NCBI GenBank assembly: GCA_013397455.1
Contig: VYZB01000372.1
Span: 108,150-172,149, forward strand
Direction: 5' to 3'
DNA: 64,000 bases
DNA from: Crotophaga sulcirostris
Lineage: Eukaryota > Chordata > Aves > Cuculiformes > Crotophagidae
Position 1 is the first letter of the stretch, and each line of letters begins with the position of its first letter. This document shows, one piece after another, positions 10,396-21,910 of the stretch. Both the position numbers and the translations under genes were made by a program. The notes below the pieces were generated by a model that saw only the letters and a program-made list of their open reading frames with translations, ran no database searches and had not been told where the DNA came from.

Positions 10396-13300
10396 TCATG
10401 AAAACCATGGTCAGCTTTGTAAATGTGCTCATCAAGTGTTCTAGTTCACCTGAAGTGAAGGAGCACAAGCCCCAGGTATCTGCAGGCTCATTTCATCCAT
10501 ACTGCTCTAGTCTAGGAATATCTCAGAAGAGGAAATTTTCTTACTATATTTTGTATACTTTTTACAAATCTGTTGAAACAATATTAAAAAAACAACCTTT
10601 CTTAGCAGCTCAGCCTTTTCTGGTTTGTTTTTAGCTTTTTAAGTGCACCTGGAATTCCCATAATGCTCTTCCTCCTCCTGAGTAGATTTTGGCCACCAGT
10701 GAAGAACTTCACATCTGAGAGAGACTGAGCCATGTAGTCATCAATGCACCGTGTGATCCTAAGATCCCTTCATCCAGGATCACACAATGGAAGGGTAACA
10801 ACCCTGTGTATCCCTTGATAAACAAGACTTTGTAGGAATCTGCATGGCAGTCAGGAGGTACAGGCCAGCACTTTTGGATCTAGCTGAGTTAGCACCAGGC
10901 CTGAGCAGCAGAGAGGAGAGTGCCTCTTTCCTGTGCACAACCGTGCTGAAGTCCATGATGCTCTTTCTTCCCTCATTGCTAGCTAAAGGGCACTGGCTGA
11001 GAGGTAAGTCCTGCACACTGTGAAAAGATTTTTAAAATCCCATCCATTTTTCAACCCAAACTATAGGAAGCATAGAGGACTAGAACAAGAATGGGAAGAA
11101 AAGAAAAAAATGCCTCCCTTCAACTTTAAAGTGTCTTTTTCAAAACTGCTTTTAGTATGTATGATAAGTCTGAATTAAATATTTGGAGTTTTTATTTACC
11201 TAATTTTGGTAACTGTGTTGCTGTCCATTGCAGGATCAGGGGTAAGAGCCTCCCATGACCATCGCACCCTGTGTCGGTCTGGTTATTTCTATGGGAGGGG
11301 AACGTGGCACGTCCAAGTGGTAGTGACAGAACTCAGGAGCTTCTCAAACCATGGTACCTGCTGCTGTAAGCACACAGCACTTTATTCTTATCTTACTTTT
11401 TCTGGTAAAAATTCAGACCAATATATCCATATGCAGTGACAGCAACAACAGAAAGCAATGAAAAGGAGCCCAGTTGGGCACTCTGCTACATAGCTTAGTT
11501 AAACATGTCCCTAAACATAATTTACTACTAAAGAGACGATAGGAGAAAAGTACATGACATATGTTAGTCATATCACTTAGCATACTCCTTAAAGGTTCTC
11601 ATAAGCAGTGGTGAGCAGTATAATGACATGAGCAGAATACAGTGGAACAAAATAGAAAAGAATAAAAGCAAAGTGACTCATGAACTGAAAAAACCCAACT
11701 AGTGGTTATAAATTGAAATATTGAAATTTATATATTATGGTGTACCATAAAAATAATAGACGTAAAACCTCAGAAAAAGAAATCTGATTTTTTTTATGAT
11801 TTAAAATGCCAGGTTTTAAAAGATTCTGTTAATCTTCTTGTAGACGCTAGATGGGGATCTTGAGTCAGCCATGCAAGAGACTCCTTTATCCTGGTTTTTC
11901 TTTATTTTAATCTGTTTTATCATGGACTGAGTACATGCAATGAAAGTTTACTCTTCAGGCATTTATATTTTTACTAAGGTTTTTTTGGGGGAAGGGTAAT
12001 CTACAATAAATAAATATTTACTTTTAAACATACAAGTTTAATTAAGGTTATGCTGCATCTTTCAAAAGAGAAGGGAATGAATCTGGAACGGTAGAGCACA
12101 TGCTATTCTTCGTCCTACTTATTTGTTTAATTCCAATGGTGCATTGCAATTGTTTTTTCACTTTTCAGTGAGGGGTGTTGTTTACAGTAACAATTGTCTT
12201 ACCGCTGTGTAGCACAGATTATCATAAGGGGAAAGGGAGTGGAGATGCTCACTTGCAGCAGTCCTAATGACCCAAGCATTGTTATTTTCACAAATGGGAT
12301 CTTTGTGTACTAACTAAACCTGAGCAATACAACTCTGAAAGCTGTTTTCCTTCAATCGTCCCCAAATCGCCGTATGACTTGTACACACAATAATAAATTA
12401 ATCTCTCCTGTTAACATGTTGTTGTTGTTTGTACAAGAAGTATATCTTTCTTTCATGTGATGTCAAACTCAGCTGTAAAATGTGAATCATATTTTGAGCC
12501 ATTGTCTTAAATAGTTCCCTTCTTGATGAATTCTTTCTTCTCCCTTCACTACACTGGGCTTTTGCAAATTGCTTTGCAGTGCAGCACATAAAGCACTGAC
12601 CTCAAGCCTTCAGACATTGCTACAGGCTGGCCTTAAGTAAAATGAGCTTGGCTGGCTCAGCTCATTTCGTAGGGACATGCTAGTTCACACCATATAACGT
12701 GCAGTTTGGGATTATCTCCAGTCTCTGCCTAGAAGATACCCAGAAACGAGTAACTGAAAGGACTGAATGACTTCTTGCTGCACCTCTAGAGACAGGGTAT
12801 ATCCAAGGTGAGACAGGATCATTACTCTGGCAGCAGAAAGGAGAGACAGTAAAAAAATCCCAGCCCTGCAGTGGGCCTGTTGTTCTCAGTGTCTCATGCC
12901 ATTAATGTTGGAACACTCTGTACTGAAACATGCTGGTGGAGGAATAATTTGTGCTGCAGAGAAGCAAGCCGAACACCGAATCATTTTTATTAAAAGGATC
13001 AATTTTTAGAATGTATTATAAATAAACAATTGTTTCTCGATATGGGGAATGATTTTTTTTTGATGGCACACAGTGCTACTTCTGCAAAGCAGATTGCTCT
13101 TGCAGAGCAAAGGGGAAAAATAATATATTAAAGACATGAGATGCATGAAAAATGTCATTAAATAAGTCTTTACTAGCCTTGAAATGGGGATGGTTTGCAT
13201 AATTGATTAATCATAAGGGGACATTTTTGGTCACAGAAATTATCATTAGTAGAGCTCCAAAGTTAAATAATCTTTATACTAATAAAAAATGCCATTTTCC

Positions 13301-14910
13301 CCTCAGATCTTTCCAAGATCTCTTCTTTCTTTTAGTCTCTCTGACTTTTACAGGCCTTAATAATTGAACGATATTTAACTAGAAGTGTGGGTGATGAAAC
13401 CATTGCAAGCAAATTTAGCCCCACGGCGCTCTGCAAGAGCAGCAGCATACTTGGGCCCAATCCTGCCAGCTTGGCCATGGTGCTCCATCTGCCTGCACGA
13501 GCACTTTGTGTCTGAATTTTCTCTTCAAATATTGTGCAATAGGAACTCTCCGAATTTCCTTCTTATAAAAGAAAAGTGTAAACATGCCAAACAGCCTCTT
13601 TGCCCACCCTTTTTCATTCTAGTGTTAGAAGACAACTCTCCTGATTGTTCTGAAAAATATTCTGAGAGATAATTTCACCTCCTTGTGAAACTGTGGGCAT
13701 GATGAACACGTACACATGCTTTGCGAGACAGTCGCAGTCTTTAGGATGAATGTTGCTGCATCTATTTCAGAGATATAATAATAAGTATTTTTTTATTGCC
13801 AAGAATTTAATTAAGGGAAACAGCTTTAGATACGCAGTTCTCAGAAGGATTTTCTTTAGCCTGCTTTCTTTAAGGCTGTTTTATACTGAATAAAGCACGG
13901 ATTGCCTGGAGTAGGAATGAGTTAACCAAGGCTTGCCATACCTGATTTCATTCATGAAATAAATGGAGTATAGGTTCTACTCTGTTCCCACACAATGAAG
14001 TGGCCATCTTCTTTACCTCTCGTTTACTGTAAATCCTTCAGAAGGTACAAATGGTTGGGAATCCTGCCCATGACAAAAGGAGGAATGCAGATATTTGACA
14101 TTGTACGAAAGGCTTTCCTGTTTGGTATCTTGCTATGACCAATTTAATTTGGTTTATTTAACTGGGAAATGATTCTTAAATTGAGATATATAGTACCTTC
14201 TTATCACAAATTTCCTTCTCAGGAGATCTCTAATCAAGTGTTGCACTACACTGCAGACAGGAAAATTTGTGCAAAAGGTCGCTTTTTACTCCAATTTTTA
14301 ATGTGAAAATAGGGAAGTATGCATATACCTTAGCAACATATTGTAATGGCTTCTAAAAATGAGCATAAAATTGGGGTAAAATTAATCCCAGTCTGCAAAA
14401 CTTTCAGATTTGTGTTTAAGTATTTCTATACCAAAAATAGTATGTATGTAAAGACAAGCTTGCTATTCACATTAGCTCATGTATGTACTGATTATAACTA
14501 GAGGATTGAATACTGATACGTATGGAAATACATTCTGTAAATGCAACAAACTTATTTAAGAGAGAATTTCAATGCATTTAGATATTAATCATTGTGCAAG
14601 ATTAAGATTTCCTTCATGAGTAATAGTGGTCATATTTATAACTGTGTTGCAACATGAGGAACTGTTTTCTAAATCTGTAGTTATAATTGACCAAATTGAA
14701 AACTGAGTCTCAGCGGTCTGAAGCAACCAGATTTTCAGTTTCTTACTAGGATTTTTTAGTAAAGTTGAACCAGAGTGATGCAGACATTTACATCTTTTGA
14801 GTTTCCATGAGGCAAGTTTATATATGTCTTTAACTGTAAAGAACACAAGTGGTGATTATTGAATACCATAAGCAGTATTTAAAAACCCCTTACCATTTTC
14901 CTCCTAATTT
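10396..14910. other. Non-coding stretch
   Basis: Mostly AT-rich. The part at 10660-11020 is more GC-rich and ends at a perfect donor consensus GAG|GTAAGT (junction 11003/11004), but no coding frame leads into it. A 9-bp inverted repeat (AAATGAGCT / AGCTCATTT) lies at 12640-12667 with a 10-base loop. Open frames here (for example 11206-11439 and 13385-13672) are unrecognised. Confidence 0.5.
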
Positions 14911-14935
14911 NNNNNNNNNNNNNNNNNNNNNNNNN
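14911..14935. other. Assembly gap (25 N)
   Basis: Exactly 25 undetermined bases. The true length and content of the missing sequence are unknown. The open frame at 14849-15151 passes through it and should not be trusted. Confidence 0.99.
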
Positions 14936-16975
14936 TTGAGATTTGTTGTGTTAACTTGTAGGTATGGAAAGGAAGTGTATTTTAATCCTGTACATGTTTT
15001 AAAAGGTCTCTTCCATAAACAAGGATTTGTAACTTACAAAAAATTTTTTTCGTGTGTGCTTTTTTATCAAGCTTTAATGATGGCTGTATTGAAATACATC
15101 TCTTTCTGCCTCTGTTTTGATACCCTGCTTCTCTGTATCAGCCTGCATTGACTGTTCACTATTATCAAATATTTGTATGAGCAGGAGCATATTGCAATGC
15201 TGCAATACACTCAACCAGTGTGACATATATATTTGTTTTGCATTTTGCATCTGAGGTTTTGTGGTAATTTAGTCTCTAGACCACAACTGAGATTTACTAA
15301 GTTGGTATGACTGCATTAGAGGTGCAGAGACACCCCTGCCTTCCGGATCCACCTGCCAATACGCTTTACTAACAATTCTGACAGCTCATTGAATGCTGTG
15401 ATTATTTTTTTTTTAAAGAAGTTGTTCAACAGATGCATCCTTTCTTCTATTTTGTATTTCCTTGTGTGCTTTAGTTCAAGAATGTTTCCTGCCTTATGTA
15501 TTTAGACAAGTTCTGAAAAGCATATCTTAATTTTGATGGGCTCAGCATTTTTCTGAACTCACTGGGAATATTCCCAGAAATTGGATAGTTATTTAATATT
15601 TACATTATAAATGCATGACAGCACGCATACTATCAAGATATTTAAAATAATAAAATATTTACAAACACAGTAGTAATTTTTATCCAGCCCTGGAAGAAAA
15701 CAGAGTTCAACTGGTGTTAGGGGGAATACTTTCTCCTAAAAATACGAGGTTGTCATTGTCTCAACCCAGGTAGAGTACTGAAAACCTGTTGGATAGCAAT
15801 GATTTTCAATCACAGAAAACAGGTTACCTTCAGAGTAGTGACCAAGATAAGATGGGATCTGTATTCTATTATCACTCCCTAAACTACCCATTCATGCATG
15901 GCACTTTATAACCTTTCATATCCCAGTGTGTTATAATATGCTTTTAGATCATATAGCACAAGATACTGCAACCTAACGTATTATTCCTGTATTTATTATG
16001 CTTCATATTTACTATGGCTTTATGAAAGAAGTGTCTACCCCACTGGTCTTGTTGCAAATGATAAGAAAAAATAAAAATATAATTAAAAGGACCTTTCCTG
16101 AGACAGTACAATTAAATCACCAAGAGAATGAAATTTCTCTCCTCAACACATGGAGCCAAACAGGACTGACCCCCCTCTACCTCATCCACATTCTTCTAAT
16201 GTGTATTAAATGTGCATTGATTCAGTCAGCTGCTAATTCAGAAGCCTGAGTGATTTGTCCAGGGAGGGAACAGAATATCTCTACCTGGAAAGACTGGTGC
16301 TGTCCACAGCCTACTAGGTTAACCTATTCATAGAAAGCCCAAGTTATTTCTGGCACTATTCTGTTCAATACAGATACTTTTCATGGAAAATCTGTTTCCA
16401 GTATTGTGCAAATGCCACTATCCCCTCTCTTGTCATAGTTGAATGCTGACATAAATCTTTTTCTAATAAAATGAACTATTCAAATTATTTCTTTACTGAA
16501 TGATGTCTGAAACAGATGTATTTTAATCTGCTGGGCATAGAAAATGAAATTTACATGTCAGTGAGGTCTTTCTGGTTAATAAATGTTTTAAAAGACAGAA
16601 AGCAGGAAGCTAAATATATGTAAAACTGCACTGCTTTGCACAGGGTGTTTTTAGCAGAAAATACAATATTCTAATACTAAATTATGTCTTATTTATGAGA
16701 CAAAAAGTACACATGATAACAAATATCATCGCTGTAGGGATATCATATAAAATGCCAGAAAGAATTCTGACTTCACCAGCAATACTTTCCTTGTGCTGCT
16801 ACCAGTAAGATTTCTTTTTTTTCCATGTGGGAAGAGCATTTGCACAAAGAGTTTTGTTTATTATTTCTCTGTGTGCGTAATTTTGAACTCATTATATTTT
16901 CCTATTATTTTAGCTGTTTACATCGCACCAATTTTAGTACATTACTGCGGCTTTCTCTTACTCAGGGAGAGCTGA
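14936..16975. other. Non-coding stretch
   Basis: AT-rich sequence with short unrecognised open frames (15998-16249, 16793-17049). No repeats beyond short homopolymers are recognised. Confidence 0.5.
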
Positions 16976-17030
16976 AACCACAGCCCACTGAAATCAGTGG
17001 AGGGACCCTGTTAGGTGAAGTTGACTTGCC
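16976..17030. repeat. Possible ancient amniote interspersed repeat
   Basis: CAGCCCACTGAAATCAGTGG and the nearby GAAGTTGACTT resemble the TGAAATCAATGGAGNG core of very old amniote repeats. The match is short and from memory. Confidence 0.25.
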
Positions 17031-17287
17031 ATCCGGGGATGGAGGTTAAGACAATGAAGAGCTGGCTTCGGTATCCCCTAGAGATTCAAATGGATTTCCA
17101 AACAAACACAAACACTTCTAAAATGAGCTGAATATGTTATTGAAATTTTAAGTTCCTAATCACAAGAGTGTTATTCATTTTGTAGCTTTATTTGGTAGGC
17201 AGGCAAAGAGCATACCTATTAAAAATGAAGCTTTAAACCCAATTTACTTTACTGTCTGAACTCCTGCCAAATTTGATAAAGGTGCAA

Positions 17288-17457
17288 TGACAGAGTCAGT
17301 CTAAATTGCCTGGATGGAAAGCCCACAGACAGCCCCACAAAATGAAGGCGACCTGGCTGGTTTTTGGCACCATCCGATATCCACGACCTGGTCCTTATCC
17401 CAGCCCCTTCCTCCCTCTCTTCTCCCCCTCCCTAGTCTCACAGCTCTCCTCCCAGAA
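17288..17457 (+). other. GC-rich block ahead of an A-rich tail
   Basis: About 170 bases of C-rich sequence, including a pyrimidine tract at 17396-17455, stand out from the AT-rich surroundings and run directly into an A-rich tail with an AATAAA. This is the layout of a retroposed transcript end, but I do not recognise the sequence and found no convincing target duplication. An unrelated GC-rich patch beside a simple repeat is equally possible. Confidence 0.3.
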
Positions 17458-17555
17458 ATCAATCAATCAATCAATAAATAAAACCAACAACAATAATCAA
17501 ATATAAATAAAAATAAAAATAATAAAATTAAAAATAAAAATACAATTAAACAATA
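17458..17555 (+). repeat. (TCAA)n followed by A-rich low-complexity tract
   Basis: Five units of TCAA lead into AATAAATAAAACC and about 80 bases of AAATA/AAAT-type sequence almost without G. Confidence 0.85.
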
Positions 17556-20500
17556 GTATAAAATAGTGTCCTGGTGCTCAATATCTAAGGGATTCATCCT
17601 CAGGAAATAAATCGGTAACTAAGGTGATGGAAATTGTACCTCAAGCAGGACAGTGCTGTGAGAGAGTCTTTTTCATCAGAGGCAGTGTTTGGACAGTGCA
17701 GGAATTCTCTCCTAAACACACCTCTTAACCCATAAAAAATAGTACTTAAACACCACAGTAAAAATCATTCCCCAAATGTCTCAGTGAAGAGCTCAGTTGT
17801 TATCCCGTCCTGATTTAAAAGTGCTTGAGTCTGTAGAAGTTTTTTACCAGAGAAACTCTGCAGTGACGTCCATGTTCATTTTTTAACAATTAGCAACTCC
17901 AAGCCTCAGACTGACAGATTACCACCATTTGGCAGTATCACCAATAGACAGGGAGTTGTGAAATTGTAAGACATTATTGTATTGTTGGTAGCCTGAGTAA
18001 ATCTAAATCTTTTCAAGCTTTGCTTCAGTGGGTTAATTCCAGGACCTGAATTACAAGTGCAATTTGAATTACATTGCAAAGACTGAACTTACTTCGCTTT
18101 AGCAAAGTCCTTTTTCTTAAGACTTATGAATTCCAGTTATTTTGAAATCCTGAAATGTTGAAATCTTTTGATACCTTTCTTATTATTTCCAAGCAAAGAT
18201 GGGTAAAGGTTTTCACTGACTTTCCCTGCCAGCACCTCTTTATTTAGGTAAGTGTGTTTCTTTGATTCTGCCTTTATTTTGTGGTATCTCAGCTGCTGCT
18301 ACACAGCGAGTACATCCACAGGGGCTTTTTATTCTCCCAGCCCTAAACCTGATATATTAAAATAGCAGAAGGAAAAAACATGACAGAACCAGAAAATAAT
18401 AAAAAGAATATGAACAAAATAAATGTCCTGTGTATATTTAGGACAATTGAAGACAGCTGCAAAAATCCCAAGTATTATTTCATTTTGTCTTTGCATATTT
18501 TGTCTGGGAATTTTAAAACATTCAACTGACTAATTAAAGTCTCAAAGCTTGTTGTTAAGCTATATGAGGCAGGGCAGAGGACATCACCCATTTTGTAGGG
18601 GAATGAAGTGAGATGGGATTATTTTATGTGCTGGGTGCAAATGATTATTAAATATTGGATTTGTGAATAAGGATACATATTCCAGTTTCAGTTTAACTAT
18701 TAGGATTGATTTTTTACCAAATAACAAAAACAACAGTGACAGTAGAGAAAACAGATTCTGAAGAGTCTTATAAGATAATTTGTTTCATCGGGAACTTGTT
18801 GTTAAAAGAATCCTGTACCTGTCAATCACGCATACAAAATTTTACTTAGAATAAAAGGGCTATTATTGAGAAATGTCTTGAAACTATATTTTTTCAGGTT
18901 ATTGAGGTATTTATTATACATTCTTCATAATAGGAACACTGACTGAGTAATTGTTGCAGAAGGCAAAAAATACAGGTTAGTATTAACAGTTCAAAAGCTT
19001 AACAAATTTTTTAAGAGAAAAAGTTAAATAGGGCTGTGGCCCTGCAGTTATTTGCAGTCGTCAAGGACTTTTCAATAGACAAGTCCCTGTTCAGTTTCTC
19101 ACAACTGCATGGAACTGAATAACCAGACTGGAAATTGGGAACATACTGTTCAGGTTTCAGCATGTTTCTGAGAGTTTCTCCAGTGTAGCTCCAGGATTTT
19201 TTAAATCTCATCAGAGAAATTCTGTCCGTGGAAAGCGACACTATACTGTGATGCATATTTCTGCATCTTTCTATGTCTTCTGTTAATAAAACAAAAAGAA
19301 CTGGAGACAGACAAAATCTGTTGCTAGAAATATTTAGTCTTCTACATCTACCAATTGCAATTTTCTCCTCCCAAAGGGTATTTATGTTTTCTTTAATGCA
19401 GCCCTAAGAGACTGAAGTAATGGAGCTTCCTACACTTCCCTTCAGAGAGCATTATGAAGTATAATACACACCGCTGTTAAATTTTTTTCATGACATGCTT
19501 GTTATGTTTGGCTTTTTATGTGAATTCTGAAAATCTGACATACAATCTCTTATTTGTAAGAACCTCTCATTATGCTGGAAAAATACATGCCACTTATGCT
19601 AGCCTCCCTTAATTATTCTTACTGATACATATTGCCAATGATTTTAGAACAATTTAATGCTAGGAAAATGTGTCTGCAAAACAAAATTTTGGTTAAAACA
19701 TCTCAGGAGGCTGTGTTTACTTGATTATGTCTAGAGTTGAATTCAATATTTGGCTCAAGTTGAATTATGGGTGCAAAAACCTTATGTGGATTTGCAGGTT
19801 GTGTGGTACTGGGTCTGTTTTCTCTGCTATTCTCTTCATGTTCTCAAATTTCTCTTACAGTAAATTCCCAGGCATTTTGGGATATAACACAAACAAGAGT
19901 AGTAATACAGGAAAACAAGATTAAAATTTACTAAAATTTACCTTGTCTTGTTCAGAATCCATAATGTTTCAATATTTATAGTACATATACACTGTGTTCC
20001 TTATTTATTCACAAATTCACTTACTCTCTTGCTCCCTTATCATTATATGATGTGCCTTAAATCTCTCAGGGCAGTGCATGAAAGCCACTAATATACTGCA
20101 AGAAATGTCTTATACAGACTCAGAAGAAAGTGTTGGAATCGGGTCATAACTGCATTTAAACACATTATTATATGTCCCTCTGGGTGCAAATGAACTGTCT
20201 CCTGTAACCACTTGAATCTGTGAAGCCAGAAGGGGAAGGCTGCACATCCACCAGTTCCAGTGGGATTTAGATTTCCGAAGCCTTACTGTGTCCCGGATGT
20301 GAAAGGAAGTGGGCTCTGATCAGAACTGGTGAGTGATGTCACTGACATCCACACTGCATCATAACTACCTGAAACCAGGGAATGTTCATCACACAGGACA
20401 CACTCACTGGGGAAAGAGATAAGGAAATGGAAAGGCATTCTGGGCTTCAGGATTCACAATGCTGTACAAATGCATAAGTCCATAAAACACTTCCTGGAGA

Positions 20501-21754
20501 CAGCAGTAAGCTATTCTTTGATGCTTCCCTAAACACAAGCAAGGTTTTTTTCAAAGGTTGTTTCAGAATCCGTTTTTCTCATTAAGGTTTTAAATCTCTG
20601 GCTTCTTACTTTGATCTCATTGGTTGACATTAATCCCTATTTTAACCTCTCTTTTTTTTTCTTTTTTCCTTTTTTTTTCCCTCCCCTCAAATCAAGACAA
20701 CCATCACCACTGCATCTGAGTAAACAAACAGCCATTTCCCAGGAGAAGGCACAGATTTTTTTTTCTTTTCCCATGTATTTACTGAATGGCATCCTGGATT
20801 TTTGAAACTTGATTTGCACATAAGACTATGAAACAACAAGGACTGTGAACTGCCAGAACCACTCTTTATTTAATTGGTTTCACTAAGCACAGCAATACAT
20901 GTGTGGGTTTGGAAACGAGAGAGAAAGGAACTTTCTGCCTGTCAGGTGGGCTTTGACTGTTGAGTTTTGTATGTGAACATCCCTAACATTTCATGGCAGG
21001 TCATATGTGGGGCATGTTCTGGTGTAGCCCAGGTGAAAGAGAAGTGTGACTGAGAATGATGAAATCTACTTCTGTCATAAGTACAGAACAGAAACATGAA
21101 TATGGTCTCTTTATTTGGGAAACCAGAAGCAGAATGAATTTAGCATGTCCACATATCTACACATCACCTTATAAATGTACAAGAAGATATTCTTCCTAAA
21201 TAGATCACTACTAGACTTCCCTTTGCCAGCATTGCTTCCATGCCAGCAAGACCTTTACCTGACAGAATTTAATTCAGGGCCAGAAACTGGAAAAAGTAAG
21301 AAGCCAAATGGAATTTCATCAGCTCTCTATTTGCAAATTTGCCTAGTTTTGCTCAAATGACTTTCCTGCTTCCTAGCTTGTCTTCCCCTTAACACTGAAA
21401 AAAAAGGATTAAGGCTGTCAGGGCTGTATTTCAGAGGCAGATCCAGCAAAACCCATACAGAGGAAAAGCAAATAATCATAACCCATCAGGATCCTCTCCA
21501 GTATAGGAAAGGATAAACTAATTTTTCTAGCCCTCGTCAGGTTCCACAGTCAAATAAACAGCACCTGACAGTCTCTGGAATCGAAGATAGAAGGTCACTA
21601 AGACCTGGATTTATTAGTAAGGACACTGAACATCGTCCCATTGCCCTAGGGAGATTTTCAGTCACTGAAACTGATGCCCTTCAGATGCCATGTCAAGTTC
21701 TGAAGCCTGACTGATTGGTGTCTAAAAATTAAGAGCAGATGCTGCTAGACACTG
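17556..21754. other. Non-coding stretch
   Basis: AT-rich. Short open frames at 19011-19256 (-), 19721-19924 (+) and 21175-21360 (+) are unrecognised. A polypyrimidine tract at 20646-20688 is listed separately. The part just before 21755 may belong to the LINE fragment that follows, but I cannot align it. Confidence 0.5.
20646..20688 (+). repeat. Polypyrimidine tract
   Basis: A T-rich run with interspersed C, about 43 bases, ends in CCCTCCCCTC. Short open frames across it on both strands are artefacts of low complexity. Confidence 0.85.
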
Positions 21755-21910
21755 TTTTCTATCTATCATCTCTTCAATAATCTTACCCAGAAATGGGTAG
21801 CTTAGCAATCAGGCAATAGTTGGCAAGAAAATTAATGTCAGGAGAGGATTTATTGAGTAAGGGCCCAATAAACGCATGCTTGAATGCTTCTGGCAGCCTG
21901 CCTTTTCTTA
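21755..21910 (-). mobile_element. LINE reverse-transcriptase fragment, L2/CR1 clade, - strand
   Basis: On the minus strand one frame reads PEAFKHAFIGPLLNK, then a short linker, then FLANYCLIAKLPISG, followed by a region resembling KIIEEMIDRKQ broken by stops. The order PxxFKxAxIxPLLKK ... LANYRPISNLPF ... K(I/V)(I/L)E is the N-terminal reverse-transcriptase signature shared by L2- and CR1-clade LINEs. The spacing is right, and the conserved Arg-Pro of ANYRPI is changed to Cys-Leu. Only about 50 codons survive. It is unlike the CR1 copies in this window and fits L2 or a related ancient lineage better. There are no endonuclease or 3' end remnants nearby. Confidence 0.7.

Noticed and set aside
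12640..12667. 9-bp inverted repeat AAATGAGCT / AGCTCATTT
   Set aside because: It is short with a 10-base loop, and many such pairs are expected by chance in 64 kb.
14849..15151. 100-codon plus-strand frame
   Set aside because: It passes through the 25-N gap, so its continuity is an artefact.
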